A DNA stretch of 64,000 nucleotides from Neoarius graeffei (taxonomy: Eukaryota; Chordata; Actinopteri; Siluriformes; Ariidae): positions 31,547,198-31,611,197 of the forward strand of contig NC_083577.1 in the NCBI RefSeq assembly GCF_027579695.1, read 5' to 3'. The translations under genes and the position numbers were made by a program. The notes under the pieces were generated by a model. It saw nothing but the letters and a program-made list of their open reading frames with translations. It was not told where the DNA came from and made no database searches. The number at the start of each line of letters is the position of its first letter. Within the stretch, counting starts at the first letter, position 1. Shown here piece by piece: positions 55,675 to 64,000 of this stretch.

Positions 55675-57662
55675 CTAACGGGTGATACGCACATTGGCAT
55701 CCTTCATGCGGTGGAGCCCCTGGAATGGTGCATGATCTGAACAGAGGGTGAAAGGGCATCCCAGCAGGTAGTACCGGAGGGCACGGACCACCCACTTGAT
55801 AGCCAGGCATTCCTTCTCTATCGTGCTGTATTTGCTTTCACACATCAACAGCTTACGGCTAATGTACAGCACAGGACGTTCCTCACCCTCCACTTTCTGG
55901 GACAGAACGGTCTCCAGCCCCCTGTCCAATGTGTCTGTCTATATAATAAAGGGGAGAGAAAAGTTAGGGGAGTGTAAAAGTGGCCCCCCACACATTGCAG
56001 CCTTTACCCTAGAGAAAGCCTGTTGGCATTGCTCCATCCACTGGACCAGATCTGGTGTTCCCTTTTTAGTGAGATCAGTCAGTGGGCTGGTGACATCTGA
56101 ATAATTAGGTATGAATCTACGATAGTAGCCAGCCAGCCCCAGGAACTGTTTCACCCCTTTTTGGTCTTGGTCCTCAGGCAGGCCGCAATCCCTGTAGTCT
56201 TCTTAATTTGGGGACGCACCTGCCTATGACCCAAGTGGAAACCCAGATACCGTACTTCAATCCACCCTATTACACACTTTTTCAGGTTAGTTCTGAGATC
56301 CACATGTCTCAGCAACATTAGGACGGCCCTAAGGTGTTCTAGGTGCTGCAGCCAATCGTTGCTATCGATAATGATATCGTCGAAGTATGCAACAGCGGGA
56401 GGGCAGAGAATCCTGTCCATGAGCCACTGGAATGTTGCGGGACCCCCAAATAACCCAAAAGGAAGTGTGACAAATTGGTGTAACCCAAACAGTGTGGAAA
56501 AGGCCTTTTCTCTAGGGATACAGGAGTCAAGGCCAATATCCATTCATTAAATCCAGGGTCAAGTAAAAATTAGCAGCACCTAATCAATCGAGCAACTCAT
56601 CAATGCAAGGCATCGGGTATGCGTCAAATTTAGACACCGCGTTGACTTTTCAATAGTCCACACAGAACCGGACCAACCCGTTGGCCTTGGGTACCAGGAC
56701 CACCGGGCTGCTCCAGTCACTGTGTGACTCCTCAATTATGCCCATATTGAGCATGGCATCCCGAACCACCTTTTTTTGTGTTCAGGTAAGCGGTACTGGC
56801 GGTTATGTACCACCACCCCAGGGGCATTTCAATGTGGTGTTCTTTGAGGTGGGTGTGGCCGGGAAAGGGCAAGAACACATCAGAAAATTCCTCCTGCAAC
56901 TTGGCTACCTCTGTGAGTTGGGCCGGTGAGAGGTGGTCTCCACAAGGGACCAGAGCACTTCGGGTTGTGGCTTTGGTTATTTTTACCTCTGGCCCCAGCT
57001 CTGCCTTCTCCGGAACTACTGACGCCAACGCTACAGGGACCCCTCATTCCAATACTTTAATAGGTTGAGGTGGTATATTTGTAGAGTCCCGCCCCTATCC
57101 ATTCATCTCACCTCATACTCAACATGCCCGACTAGCCGTGTGACCTCGAAGAGCCCTTGCCACTTGGCGACTAATTTGGAACTCGATGTGGGCAATAACA
57201 TGAGTACTTTGTCTCCCAGAGTGGACTCTCTAAGGCACGTGCCCCGTCATACAGCCGGGCTTGACTGTCTTGTGCCTACCGCAAATTCTCCTGGGTTAAG
57301 CGAGTGAGTGTGTGGAGTTTGGCATGCAGGTCGAGAACATATTGAATTTCATTCTTACTAGGCTAAGGTCCCTCCTCCCAATTTTCCCGTAGCATGTCCA
57401 AGATGCCACGTGGCTTTCGCCCATATAATAATTAAAATAGGGAAAATCCCATGGTGGCTTGAGGGACCTCTCGAACTGCAAATAACAGGGGCTCTAGCCA
57501 TTTATCACAATTACGTGTGTCTTCACTTATAAATTTCTGAATTATATTTTTAAGTGTTTGATTGAACCTCTCTACCAAACCATCTGTTTGTGGGTGATAA
57601 ACGCTGGTGCGGATGGATTTAGTCCCCAATAACCCATACAGCTCGCCCAGTGTGCATGACAT
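55675..57662 (-). pseudogene. Copy B RNase H, reverse transcriptase and integrase remnants
   Basis: The order on the minus strand is integrase C-terminal half (VYHPQTDGLVERFNQT; 57432-57662), then a linker and the RT start (SALVPCGDHLSPAQLTEV; 56732-57028), then RT (PFGLFGGPATFQ; AYFDDIIID at about 56375, with Phe in the second position of the YxDD), then RNase H (55675-55929). The order again has integrase before RT. Several stops and frameshifts inactivate it. Confidence 0.82.
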
Positions 57663-57666
57663 AGAC

Positions 57667-59241
57667 TAGAGGTCTGCGCGGGCCGGATTTTTCAGTCCCG
57701 CTCCCGCCCGCGCCCGCATTGTGCAGTCCCGCTCCCGCCCGCTCCCGCAAAGAATTATGATTTTCAGTCCCGCTCCCGCCTGCACCTGCCATATTTTGTC
57801 CCGCTCCCGCCCGCAAATCCTGCATGATGCAGACGTTCGCGTTATTTCTCACGAAAGTTCTTGTCTTGACACAGCGTGATGGTGCCCCGCCCCCTACTTT
57901 GAGTGGATTTGAGCATAAATATCTACAGCTCACATTCACATTTGTTATTATTTACCTTGTTTCTGAATTCGGAATGTTGAAATGGCAACATGTAGACCTA
58001 ATAATAATAATTATTTAAGTAGGCTAATCATTTAAGTATGCGCTCTCCCCGGTGCGTCTCCTATGAATAATTAGTGTGAAAAGAGAGATGGATCGCACTC
58101 TTGAACTTATTCTTTTAGTTACATTTCTTTTCAGTTGTTTTTAGCAGCAGAAGGAGACAAACGTTTTGGCTGTTGCCTTCGTCAGTGTCTCTAATAATAA
58201 TAATAATAATAATAATAAACAATAAAAAAAGACAGGCGAGCACGTAATTCCAAGTGGAAATTTGGTATATTTATTGTTCAGCCATACAAAACATTAGGCT
58301 AACCCAGTTTACATTTGTAAAGCATTTCTAACTAGAATATCCTATAGAATACCCTATAAGCATAGCATATATAAATGTTATAACAAAACACAGTCCTAGC
58401 CTACAACAACAAAAAATCGACAGTATAGGCTACTGTAGCCATTATAGGGCTATGGTTGCACATTTCTAAAACTATTTGGGCTTGAGCCTCTGTGCAAGTG
58501 TTAAACTCAATATAACATAGCTGACCTTGTTTGAATATGAATAAGAAAAATGAGAAAATCAAATGCAGGTAAACGAAACAACTAAGCCTATTGCTTAGGC
58601 TATCGGGTTCTTTGAACAGCTATGGAGAAACAGCAAATTGTTCACTGTTGAGGGCTTCAACATACTGCGTCTTTCCTCCAGTATGCGACCACATATGCTG
58701 AATGCGCACTCAGATGGTGCACTGGAACCTGGAATGGCCAGTACATGCCGTGCCGAGATCTCAAACACGGAAGAGGAAAGGAATCGGAAACGTACGAGAG
58801 ACCTCTCCTGGATCAGAATCAGAATTCTGATGACCAGCTCATCTAAGGTGTCATTGAGGCATCATGTTAGTGTGGGTCACTCGAGGCTGGGTGTGAACGG
58901 CGAGTCATTAGAGTGATCAAAGGATTGCCCGTTAGGGTGATCAATGGCAATCTGACTCTCTCTGCAAATTTAGGCATCTTAAAATGTTTTTATTAATGCC
59001 AAATAAAATATCCAGCACAAATTATATATGATAGACATAAATTAATAATTTATAAATTTTATTTTAAACACGTTTTTAGTTAGCGGGACTGCAGCTTATC
59101 ACCACTCCTGCCCGCACCCGCATTGTGCACTCCCCCTCCCGCCCGCGCCCGCAATGAGCTTTCAAAATTTGTCCCGCACCGCACTGCTTTGCGGCGGGTC
59201 CCGCAGATCCTGCGGGACTCCCACGGGAGTGCAGGGCTCTA
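57667..59241 (-). mobile_element. hAT element inside gypsy copy B
   Basis: Ends TAGAGGTCTGCGCG and (inward) TAGAGCCCTGCACT. Perfect 8-bp duplication acatagac (57659-57666, 59242-59249). Both terminal regions repeat cccgctcccgcccgc-like motifs. Confidence 0.9.
58600..58800 (-). pseudogene. hAT C-terminal dimerisation exon
   Basis: Minus-strand translation across 58612-58770 gives VLAIPGSSAPSECAFSICGR followed by ILEERRSMLKPSTV, the C-terminal dimerisation signature of Ac/hobo-type transposases. No catalytic part is found in the rest of the element. Confidence 0.65.
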
Positions 59242-59365
59242 ACATAGACAAAGTGCCTTGGTCTGTCAGGATTTCTTTTGGAATCCCAACCCAGGACATA
59301 ATACGGAAGAGCACTTCCACAATACTGCATGCTGAGATATTGTGGAGAGGCACCGCTTCCGGATA

Positions 59366-60490
59366 TCACATTGCATAGTCCACCAGAACTAAAATAAAGC
59401 GATATCCTCGTGCTGACCGATCTAATAGCCTGATGAGATCCATACCAATTCTTTTGAAGGGGATCTCGATTAGAGGGAGAGAGCACAAAGGCGCTTTTGG
59501 AGTGGCCACGGGGTTTACTAATTGGCATTCACAGCACGCTGCACACCACCAACGAATGTCCCCGCGAATCCCTGGCCAATAGAACTGCGCCATTATTCGG
59601 GCTAGTGTTTTATCCTGCCCAAAGTGTCCGGCCATGGGATTAAAGTGAGCTGCATGGAAAACAAGTTCCCTATGGCTCTTAAGGATTAACAACTGGGTCA
59701 TTTGTTCACTGGTTTGAGTGTCCTGTGTCACTTGATACAGTCTATCTTTAATAATTGCAAAGTACGGGAAGATGGGTGCTGCATTTGGCTGGAGAGTTTG
59801 ACCATCGATTACTCTCACTTGGTCCTCCGCCAACTCGATGGCTTGTTCTAGTGATGCCGGGTGATGACACTGGACCCACTCCGCCGTTCCTTCCAGAAGT
59901 TGAGAGATGAACTGTTCCAGTGCCACCAGCTCGATGATCCCATCAGCGTCATGGTCTTCCACCCTCAGCCACCGCCGGCAGGCATCCCAAAGTTGCTGGC
60001 TGAGTGCGAATGGCCGGCCGACCTCCTCCAGTGTCAGCGTATGGAAGCGCTGATGATGTTGTTCTGGGGAGCGGCCGACATGCTGCAGGATGGCTTTCTT
60101 CAGGTCAGTGTACCTGAGCTGGCTGTCAACAGGGAGCTGCAGCACTGCGAGCTGCGCCTTGCCAGTCAGAAGCAGGAGGAGGCGAGCTGCGCGCTGCTCG
60201 AACGGCCACCCCCACATTTCGACCACTTGCTTGAAAAGAGCGAGGAAAGCTTCTGATTCATCCTGCAGGCCCATCTTCATGAGGGTGGCATGAGGGTCCG
60301 TCGTGGTGCTGGTCGAAGCCCCTGCCAAAGCGAGCAGATGCCGGAACGCCTGGCAATCTTCCTGCTGGGCCAGCATCAAGTCTTCAAAGTGTTGCTCCTG
60401 CTCCTTCTGGAGGGCGATCAGTGCTTGATGCTGGTTCTCCTGGGTGGTTGCGAGGGCATGGATGAGCTCTTGGAATGGAGAGGCCTTCAT
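59366..60490 (-). pseudogene. Copy B Gag (SCAN-like) fused in frame to integrase
   Basis: A single open frame from MKASPFQELIHAL through the SCAN-like block (LWDACRRWLRVED; VALEQFISQLLEG; WVQCHHPASLEQAI). It then jumps directly to VRVIDGQTLQPN and the integrase zinc domain (HFNPMAGH; CCECQ), ending near MDLIRLLDRS. Compared with copy A, the zinc knuckle and protease are missing and the junction keeps the frame. Such a protein lacks protease, RT and RNase H, so it cannot replicate, but it could be translated. Whether the deletion occurred once or spread as a non-autonomous subfamily cannot be told here. Confidence 0.78.
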
Positions 60491-60529
60491 GTGGTGGTTC
60501 CCTTCTGTACTCCTGGGTTTCGGCACCAC

Positions 60530-60655
60530 TGTAACAGTTCCCTGATGAGGATGGAGTACAGAAGCACAGCAGGCGGGAATTGATGTTCACACACGTTCTT
60601 TGTTTTCCTTTTATTTTCTGCTTTTCAGCATCACACTCACACTCTCCCAGTCTTG

Positions 60656-60693
<38 letters not shown>

Positions 60694-60727
60694 TTCTGGT
60701 CAGGAGAGCTCCCTTCTCTCTGCTCTC
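60530..60727 (-). repeat. Truncated 5' LTR of copy B
   Basis: Starts TGTAACAG and matches the other LTRs as far as ctctgctctc. The remainder is replaced by the L2 5' region. Contains a (CA)n at 60658-60690. Confidence 0.8.
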
Positions 60728-61101
60728 AGCATTCTTCCTGCTTCTTGAGCAGGAAGTGATTTGGTTTACGCACTTCCTGGTTCCTGAGTTGTTTGCGCCG
60801 AGTCCTTTTTTCCCGCGAGTGGCGGCGTTAATTACTAATCCTTTTTTAACTTTTTTCTACAAATAAATTTCCAGTATCCTCTTCATTTTTATTGTACTGT
60901 CGCTTTCCTTTTTGTACTTTTCACTTTCGCTTTCCTTTTTCCGTTTTTTTTCCTTTCTCTCTTTCTTTTTTCGGAAGAACGCCGAGACCGGGAGCTTTCT
61001 TTTTCTCTCCTCCTGTGTAAAGACCACAAGTGGAGGCCATCCACATCGGATCTGCTTTAATATAAACAGATCTTCGTTTAAGGTACGTGAATCTTTTCAT
61101 C

Positions 61102-62016
61102 ATGGCACACCTTCAGCCTGTTCAGTGTGCTGAGTGCAGGATGTTTAGTCATTCTTCTTCCGTCGCTAGCGATAGCTTTATTAGCTTTATTTGTGATAAG
61201 TGCAGATTAGTTAGCTCTCTGATGGAGAAGATTACAGTGCTAGAAGCACGTGTCCAGGCTTTAGAGCAGGTCAGTGAGCGTGAGAACAGTGTAGTTCCTG
61301 TAGGGGAAAGTCTGGATGCCCTAGGTGGATTTAGTAATCCCCCAACTCCGGCATTAGAGCCCTTACAGTGGGGCGAAATGGTGACAGCTCGGCGGCATAA
61401 GCGTAGAGCCAAAGCTACCATTGAGGCTCACCCACGGGAGCACCACTCCTCTCCGTGTCACGTGCCGAACAGGTTTGCTCTCCTTAGTGATGCACCCACT
61501 GAGAAACCTGAAAGAACTCTGGTTATAGGGGACTCTATCATACAGCATGTGAAATTAGCTCAGCCTTTAGGGGCACCAGCAGCTTTAGTCAGGTGTATAC
61601 CGGGAGCCAGGGTGCCGGACATAGCAGGTAATCTTAGGGTCCTAGGCAAGCACAGGTTCTCAAAGATAGTTATCCATGCAGGAGCTAATGATATACGCCT
61701 TCGTCAGTCTGAGGTTACTAAGAGTAACTTTGTAGAGGTGTTTAAATTAGCGAAGGCAATGTCCGATGCTGTAGTATGCTCTGGCCCCATCCCAATGCGG
61801 TGTGGCGATGTAGCTTACAGTAGGTTATGGTCGCTGAACTGCTGGCTGTCCAGGTGGTGCTCTGAAAACAGTGTGGGCTTTATAGATAATTGGGCTAATT
61901 TTGAGGGCACTGCTGGCCTGTTAGGGTGGGACGGTATCCATCCCACTCGGGAAGGTGCTGCTCTCATTTCCTGCAGCATAGGTCATAGTCTCAGAACAGG
62001 CCTAGTTAATTTCTGA
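61102..62016 (+). CDS. L2 ORF1 protein: zinc motif, coiled coil, SGNH-type esterase
   Basis: The 304-residue open frame starts MAHLQPVQCAECRMF. It holds a Cys-rich motif (CAECRMF ... CDKC, residues 9-36), a coiled coil (EKITVLEARVQALEQV), and a C-terminal esterase/lipase fold: block I LVIGDSIIQH with the catalytic Ser (near residue 142), GAND (near 193), and the Asp-His pair DGIHPTREGA near the end. ORF1 proteins of fish L2/CR1 elements carry this esterase, of debated purpose, and are thought to act as nucleic-acid binding or membrane-associated cofactors in the RNP. All four esterase blocks look intact. Confidence 0.82.
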   Translation: MAHLQPVQCAECRMFSHSSSVASDSFISFICDKCRLVSSLMEKITVLEARVQALEQVSERENSVVPVGESLDALGGFSNPPTPALEPLQWGEMVTARRHKRRAKATIEAHPREHHSSPCHVPNRFALLSDAPTEKPERTLVIGDSIIQHVKLAQPLGAPAALVRCIPGARVPDIAGNLRVLGKHRFSKIVIHAGANDIRLRQSEVTKSNFVEVFKLAKAMSDAVVCSGPIPMRCGDVAYSRLWSLNCWLSRWCSENSVGFIDNWANFEGTAGLLGWDGIHPTREGAALISCSIGHSLRTGLVNF

Positions 62017-62199
62017 CAATCCAGAGCCAAGGCCAGGGAGCAGACGAACAGGCTAAACCGACTGTCTGCTAGCTGCACAGTTGTCACTCAGGGTCCACTA
62101 CATCAAGACTGTGTCTGTTCCCCGAGCTCAACAAAAAGGTAGAAATTTTCAGAGAGTTTGTTCCAGTAACCTAATCAATATAAAATTAGATCATACTGA

Positions 62200-63506
62200 T
62201 TGGACAGCTGCTGCCAGCACCTTTGATCTAAAGGTGGGGCTATTAAATATTAGATCTCTTACATCTAAAGTGCTAATGGTTAACGAACTCATTACTGATC
62301 AGGAGTTTAATGTACTTTGTTTAACTGAAACATGGATTAAGCCAAATGAAATATAGCATTAAATGAAGCGAGTCCTCCTGGATACAGTTATATACACCAG
62401 CCTCGTCTAACTGGCAGAGGAGGAGGTGTTGCTGTTATTTATAATGATTATCTAGGTGTAACACAAAAACCTGGTTATAAATTTAATACATTTGAAGTTC
62501 TTCATACTCATATAATGTATGTAGCCTCGAAAAATAAGTCTACACAGTTAATTCCATTGCTTATTATTTACAGGCCCCCAGGGCCATATTCTGAGTTTCT
62601 TTCTGAATTTGCAGATTTTATCTCAGATCTGGTTATTTCCTTAGACAAAGCTTTAGTTGTCGGAGATTTTAATATTCACTTTGATAACCCAGAAGACCCT
62701 TTAAAAACAGCGTTTGTGTCCATCTTAGATTCAGTAGGGATTAAGCAGAATATCATAGGACTGACCCATAATGGTGGTCACACCCTTGATCTAATACTAA
62801 CATTCAGATTAAACGTAGACAATATAGTCATACTTCCACAGTCTGAAGTTATCTCAGATCATTATCTCATCTCATTCAAACTATGTCTGAGTAATAATAT
62901 ATGCACCTCACCACACTACTGTATTAAACGTACTTTCACGTCAACTACTGCACAGAGCTTTATAAATGATCTCCCAGAGTTGTCAACTTTGAATGGGTCA
63001 CTGTCAGCCCCTGCAGAACTTGATCAGGCAACTGAATGCTTAGAGTCAACATTCCGCCATACTTTAGATAATGTAGCTCCTCTAAAAAGGAAAATGGTCA
63101 GAGACAAAAAATTAGCACCCTGGTATAATGATGACACTCGCACATTAAAACAGAGCACTCGAAAATTGGAACGTAAATGGCGTCAAACAAAATTGGTAGT
63201 GTTCAAATTAGCTTGGAAGGAGAGCTTCCTGAAGTATAGAAAAGCTCTTAGTGCTGCGAGATCAACATATTTTTCCTCCCTAATAGAAGATGATAAAAAT
63301 AATCCTAGATTCCTATTTAATACTGTAGCAAAATTAACCAGGAATAAGTCCACTATTGACACATGCACAGCTGCAGTATGTAGTAGCAATGACTTCATGA
63401 ATGTTTTTAATGACAAAATTGAGAATATCCGACAAAACATTCCAACTACTAATTTAAGGTCAGACAATGAAAGTGACCTTGTAGTTAACTATATAACTGT
63501 ATCAGA
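62200..63506 (+). pseudogene. L2 ORF2, endonuclease and start of the RT region, truncated
   Basis: Apurinic-type endonuclease motifs are in order: LLNIRSL, CLTETWI, IYRPPGP, VVGDFNIHF, and SDHYLISF near 62860. The linker region (APWYNDDTRTLKQSTRKLER; NNPRFLFNTVAKLT) follows. A tag stop lies at 62354-62356 after KPNEI, and the first half is in a different frame from 62515 onward. Reverse transcriptase is cut off at 63506. A dead copy. Confidence 0.8.
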
Positions 63507-64000
63507 TCTCGTCTCGTCTCGTCTCGTCTCGTCTCGTCTTCTTCCGCTTATCCGGGACCGGGTCGCGGAGGCAGCAGTCTAAGCATGGAAGCCCAAACTT
63601 CCCTTTCCCCAGACACCTCGGCCAGCTCCTCGGGAAGAACACCGAGGCGTTCCCAGGCCAGCCGAGAGACATAGTCCCTCCAGCGTGTCCTGGGTCTTCC
63701 CCGGGGCCTCCTCCCGGGGGGACATGCCTGGAACACCTCCCCAGGGAGGCGTCCAGGAGGCATCCGAAAAAGATGCCCGAGCCACCTCAGCTGGTTCCTC
63801 TCGATGTGGAGGAGCAGCGGCTCTACTCCGAGCTCCTCCCGAGTGACTGTGCTTCTCACCCTATCTCTAAGGGAGCGCCCAGCCACCCTGCAAAGGAAAC
63901 TCATTTCAGCCGCTTGTATCCGCGATCTTGTTCTTTCTGTCATTACCCAAAGCTCATGACCATAGGTGAGAGTCGGAACGTAGATCGACCGGTAAATTGA
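63507..64000 (-). pseudogene. Antisense LINE 3' end (RTE/Rex-type C-terminal region)
   Basis: The minus-strand frame 63548-63943 reads RIQAAEMSFLCRVAG, then RNQLRWLGHLFRMPPGRLP, RGRPRTRWRDYVSRLAW and RLLPPRPGPG. This is the C-terminal tail of a fish non-LTR element; I favour an RTE/Rex-type element but the clade is uncertain. Its 3' end is a (GACGA)n tail (cgtctcgtctc at 63507-63535). It continues past the window end. Confidence 0.68.

Larger units (their letters stand above)
55212..60727 (-). mobile_element. Gmr1-like retrotransposon, copy B, split by a hAT and 5'-truncated LTR
   Basis: 3' LTR at 55212-55535 (left duplication gtgac at 55207-55211). Coding remnants in minus-strand order are Gag and integrase (59366-60490), integrase (57432-57662), RT (56151-56543, 56732-57028) and RNase H (55675-55929, 55939-56154). 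A hAT occupies 57667-59241. The 5' LTR starts at 60530 but is cut at about 60727 by the L2 element. Confidence 0.86.
60735..63506 (+). mobile_element. L2-type LINE with 5' UTR, ORF1 and part of ORF2
   Basis: A 5' UTR with a long pyrimidine-rich region precedes ORF1 (61102-62016) and an ORF2 endonuclease region. The element is cut at about 63506 by an antisense LINE. Confidence 0.82.

Noticed and set aside
1-64000. Bacterial-type defence system, CRISPR array or operon
   Set aside because: No spaced direct repeats, no clustered same-strand frames, and a eukaryotic gene and repeat structure throughout.

Overview
The window is teleost fish nuclear DNA, probably from an otophysan such as a catfish- or carp-like fish. 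The signs are a finTRIM-type RING/B-box/coiled-coil/B30.2 gene with the usual exon sizes, six copies of a tRNA-headed fish SINE, L2, R4 and Nimb-type LINEs, many hAT and Tc1/mariner transposons, and Gmr1-like Ty3/gypsy elements. I see no bacterial operons, CRISPR arrays, rRNA genes or free-standing tRNA genes. The only host gene I can support is the TRIM gene at 20857-27114. Most of the rest is nested mobile DNA, and many boundaries can be set by target-site duplications (TSDs).

Layout. 239-12533 is a defective endogenous retrovirus (TSD caaag) with one hAT in its 5' LTR, a hAT holding a Tc1 in its leader, and a Kolobok-like element and other repeats where gag should be. 12864-14230 is a Nimb-like LINE split by a SINE. 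14555-16246 is a hAT, followed by a second composite repeat and a SINE cluster. 19100-20523 is an inverted, internally deleted copy of the TRIM locus, head to head with the intact gene at 20857-27114. The last TRIM intron holds an R4-clade LINE. 27262-32832 is a MITE-like element carrying a Helentron-like insertion and a very young complete Gmr1-like retrotransposon (27831-32788) with identical LTRs apart from a CA repeat. 33564-39002 is a 5.4-kb hAT broken by a solo LTR that is itself broken by an L2 LINE. 40486-47229 holds three more hATs, LTR-like inverted repeats, a Tc1 MITE and a second solo LTR. 47870-49790 is a decayed Gmr1-like copy. 49880-53847 is Tc1 in Tc1 in Tc1. 55212-60727 is a third Gmr1-like copy split by a hAT. 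60735-63506 is an L2 LINE with an esterase ORF1, cut by an antisense LINE that runs off the end.

The main biological interest is the Gmr1-like family. Its integrase lies upstream of reverse transcriptase, its Gag carries a SCAN-like region, and its primer-binding site fits tRNA-Phe. The window holds one apparently recent copy, two damaged copies and two solo LTRs. The second point of interest is the TRIM inverted duplication, whose deleted arm keeps the empty sites of later insertions and so orders the events.
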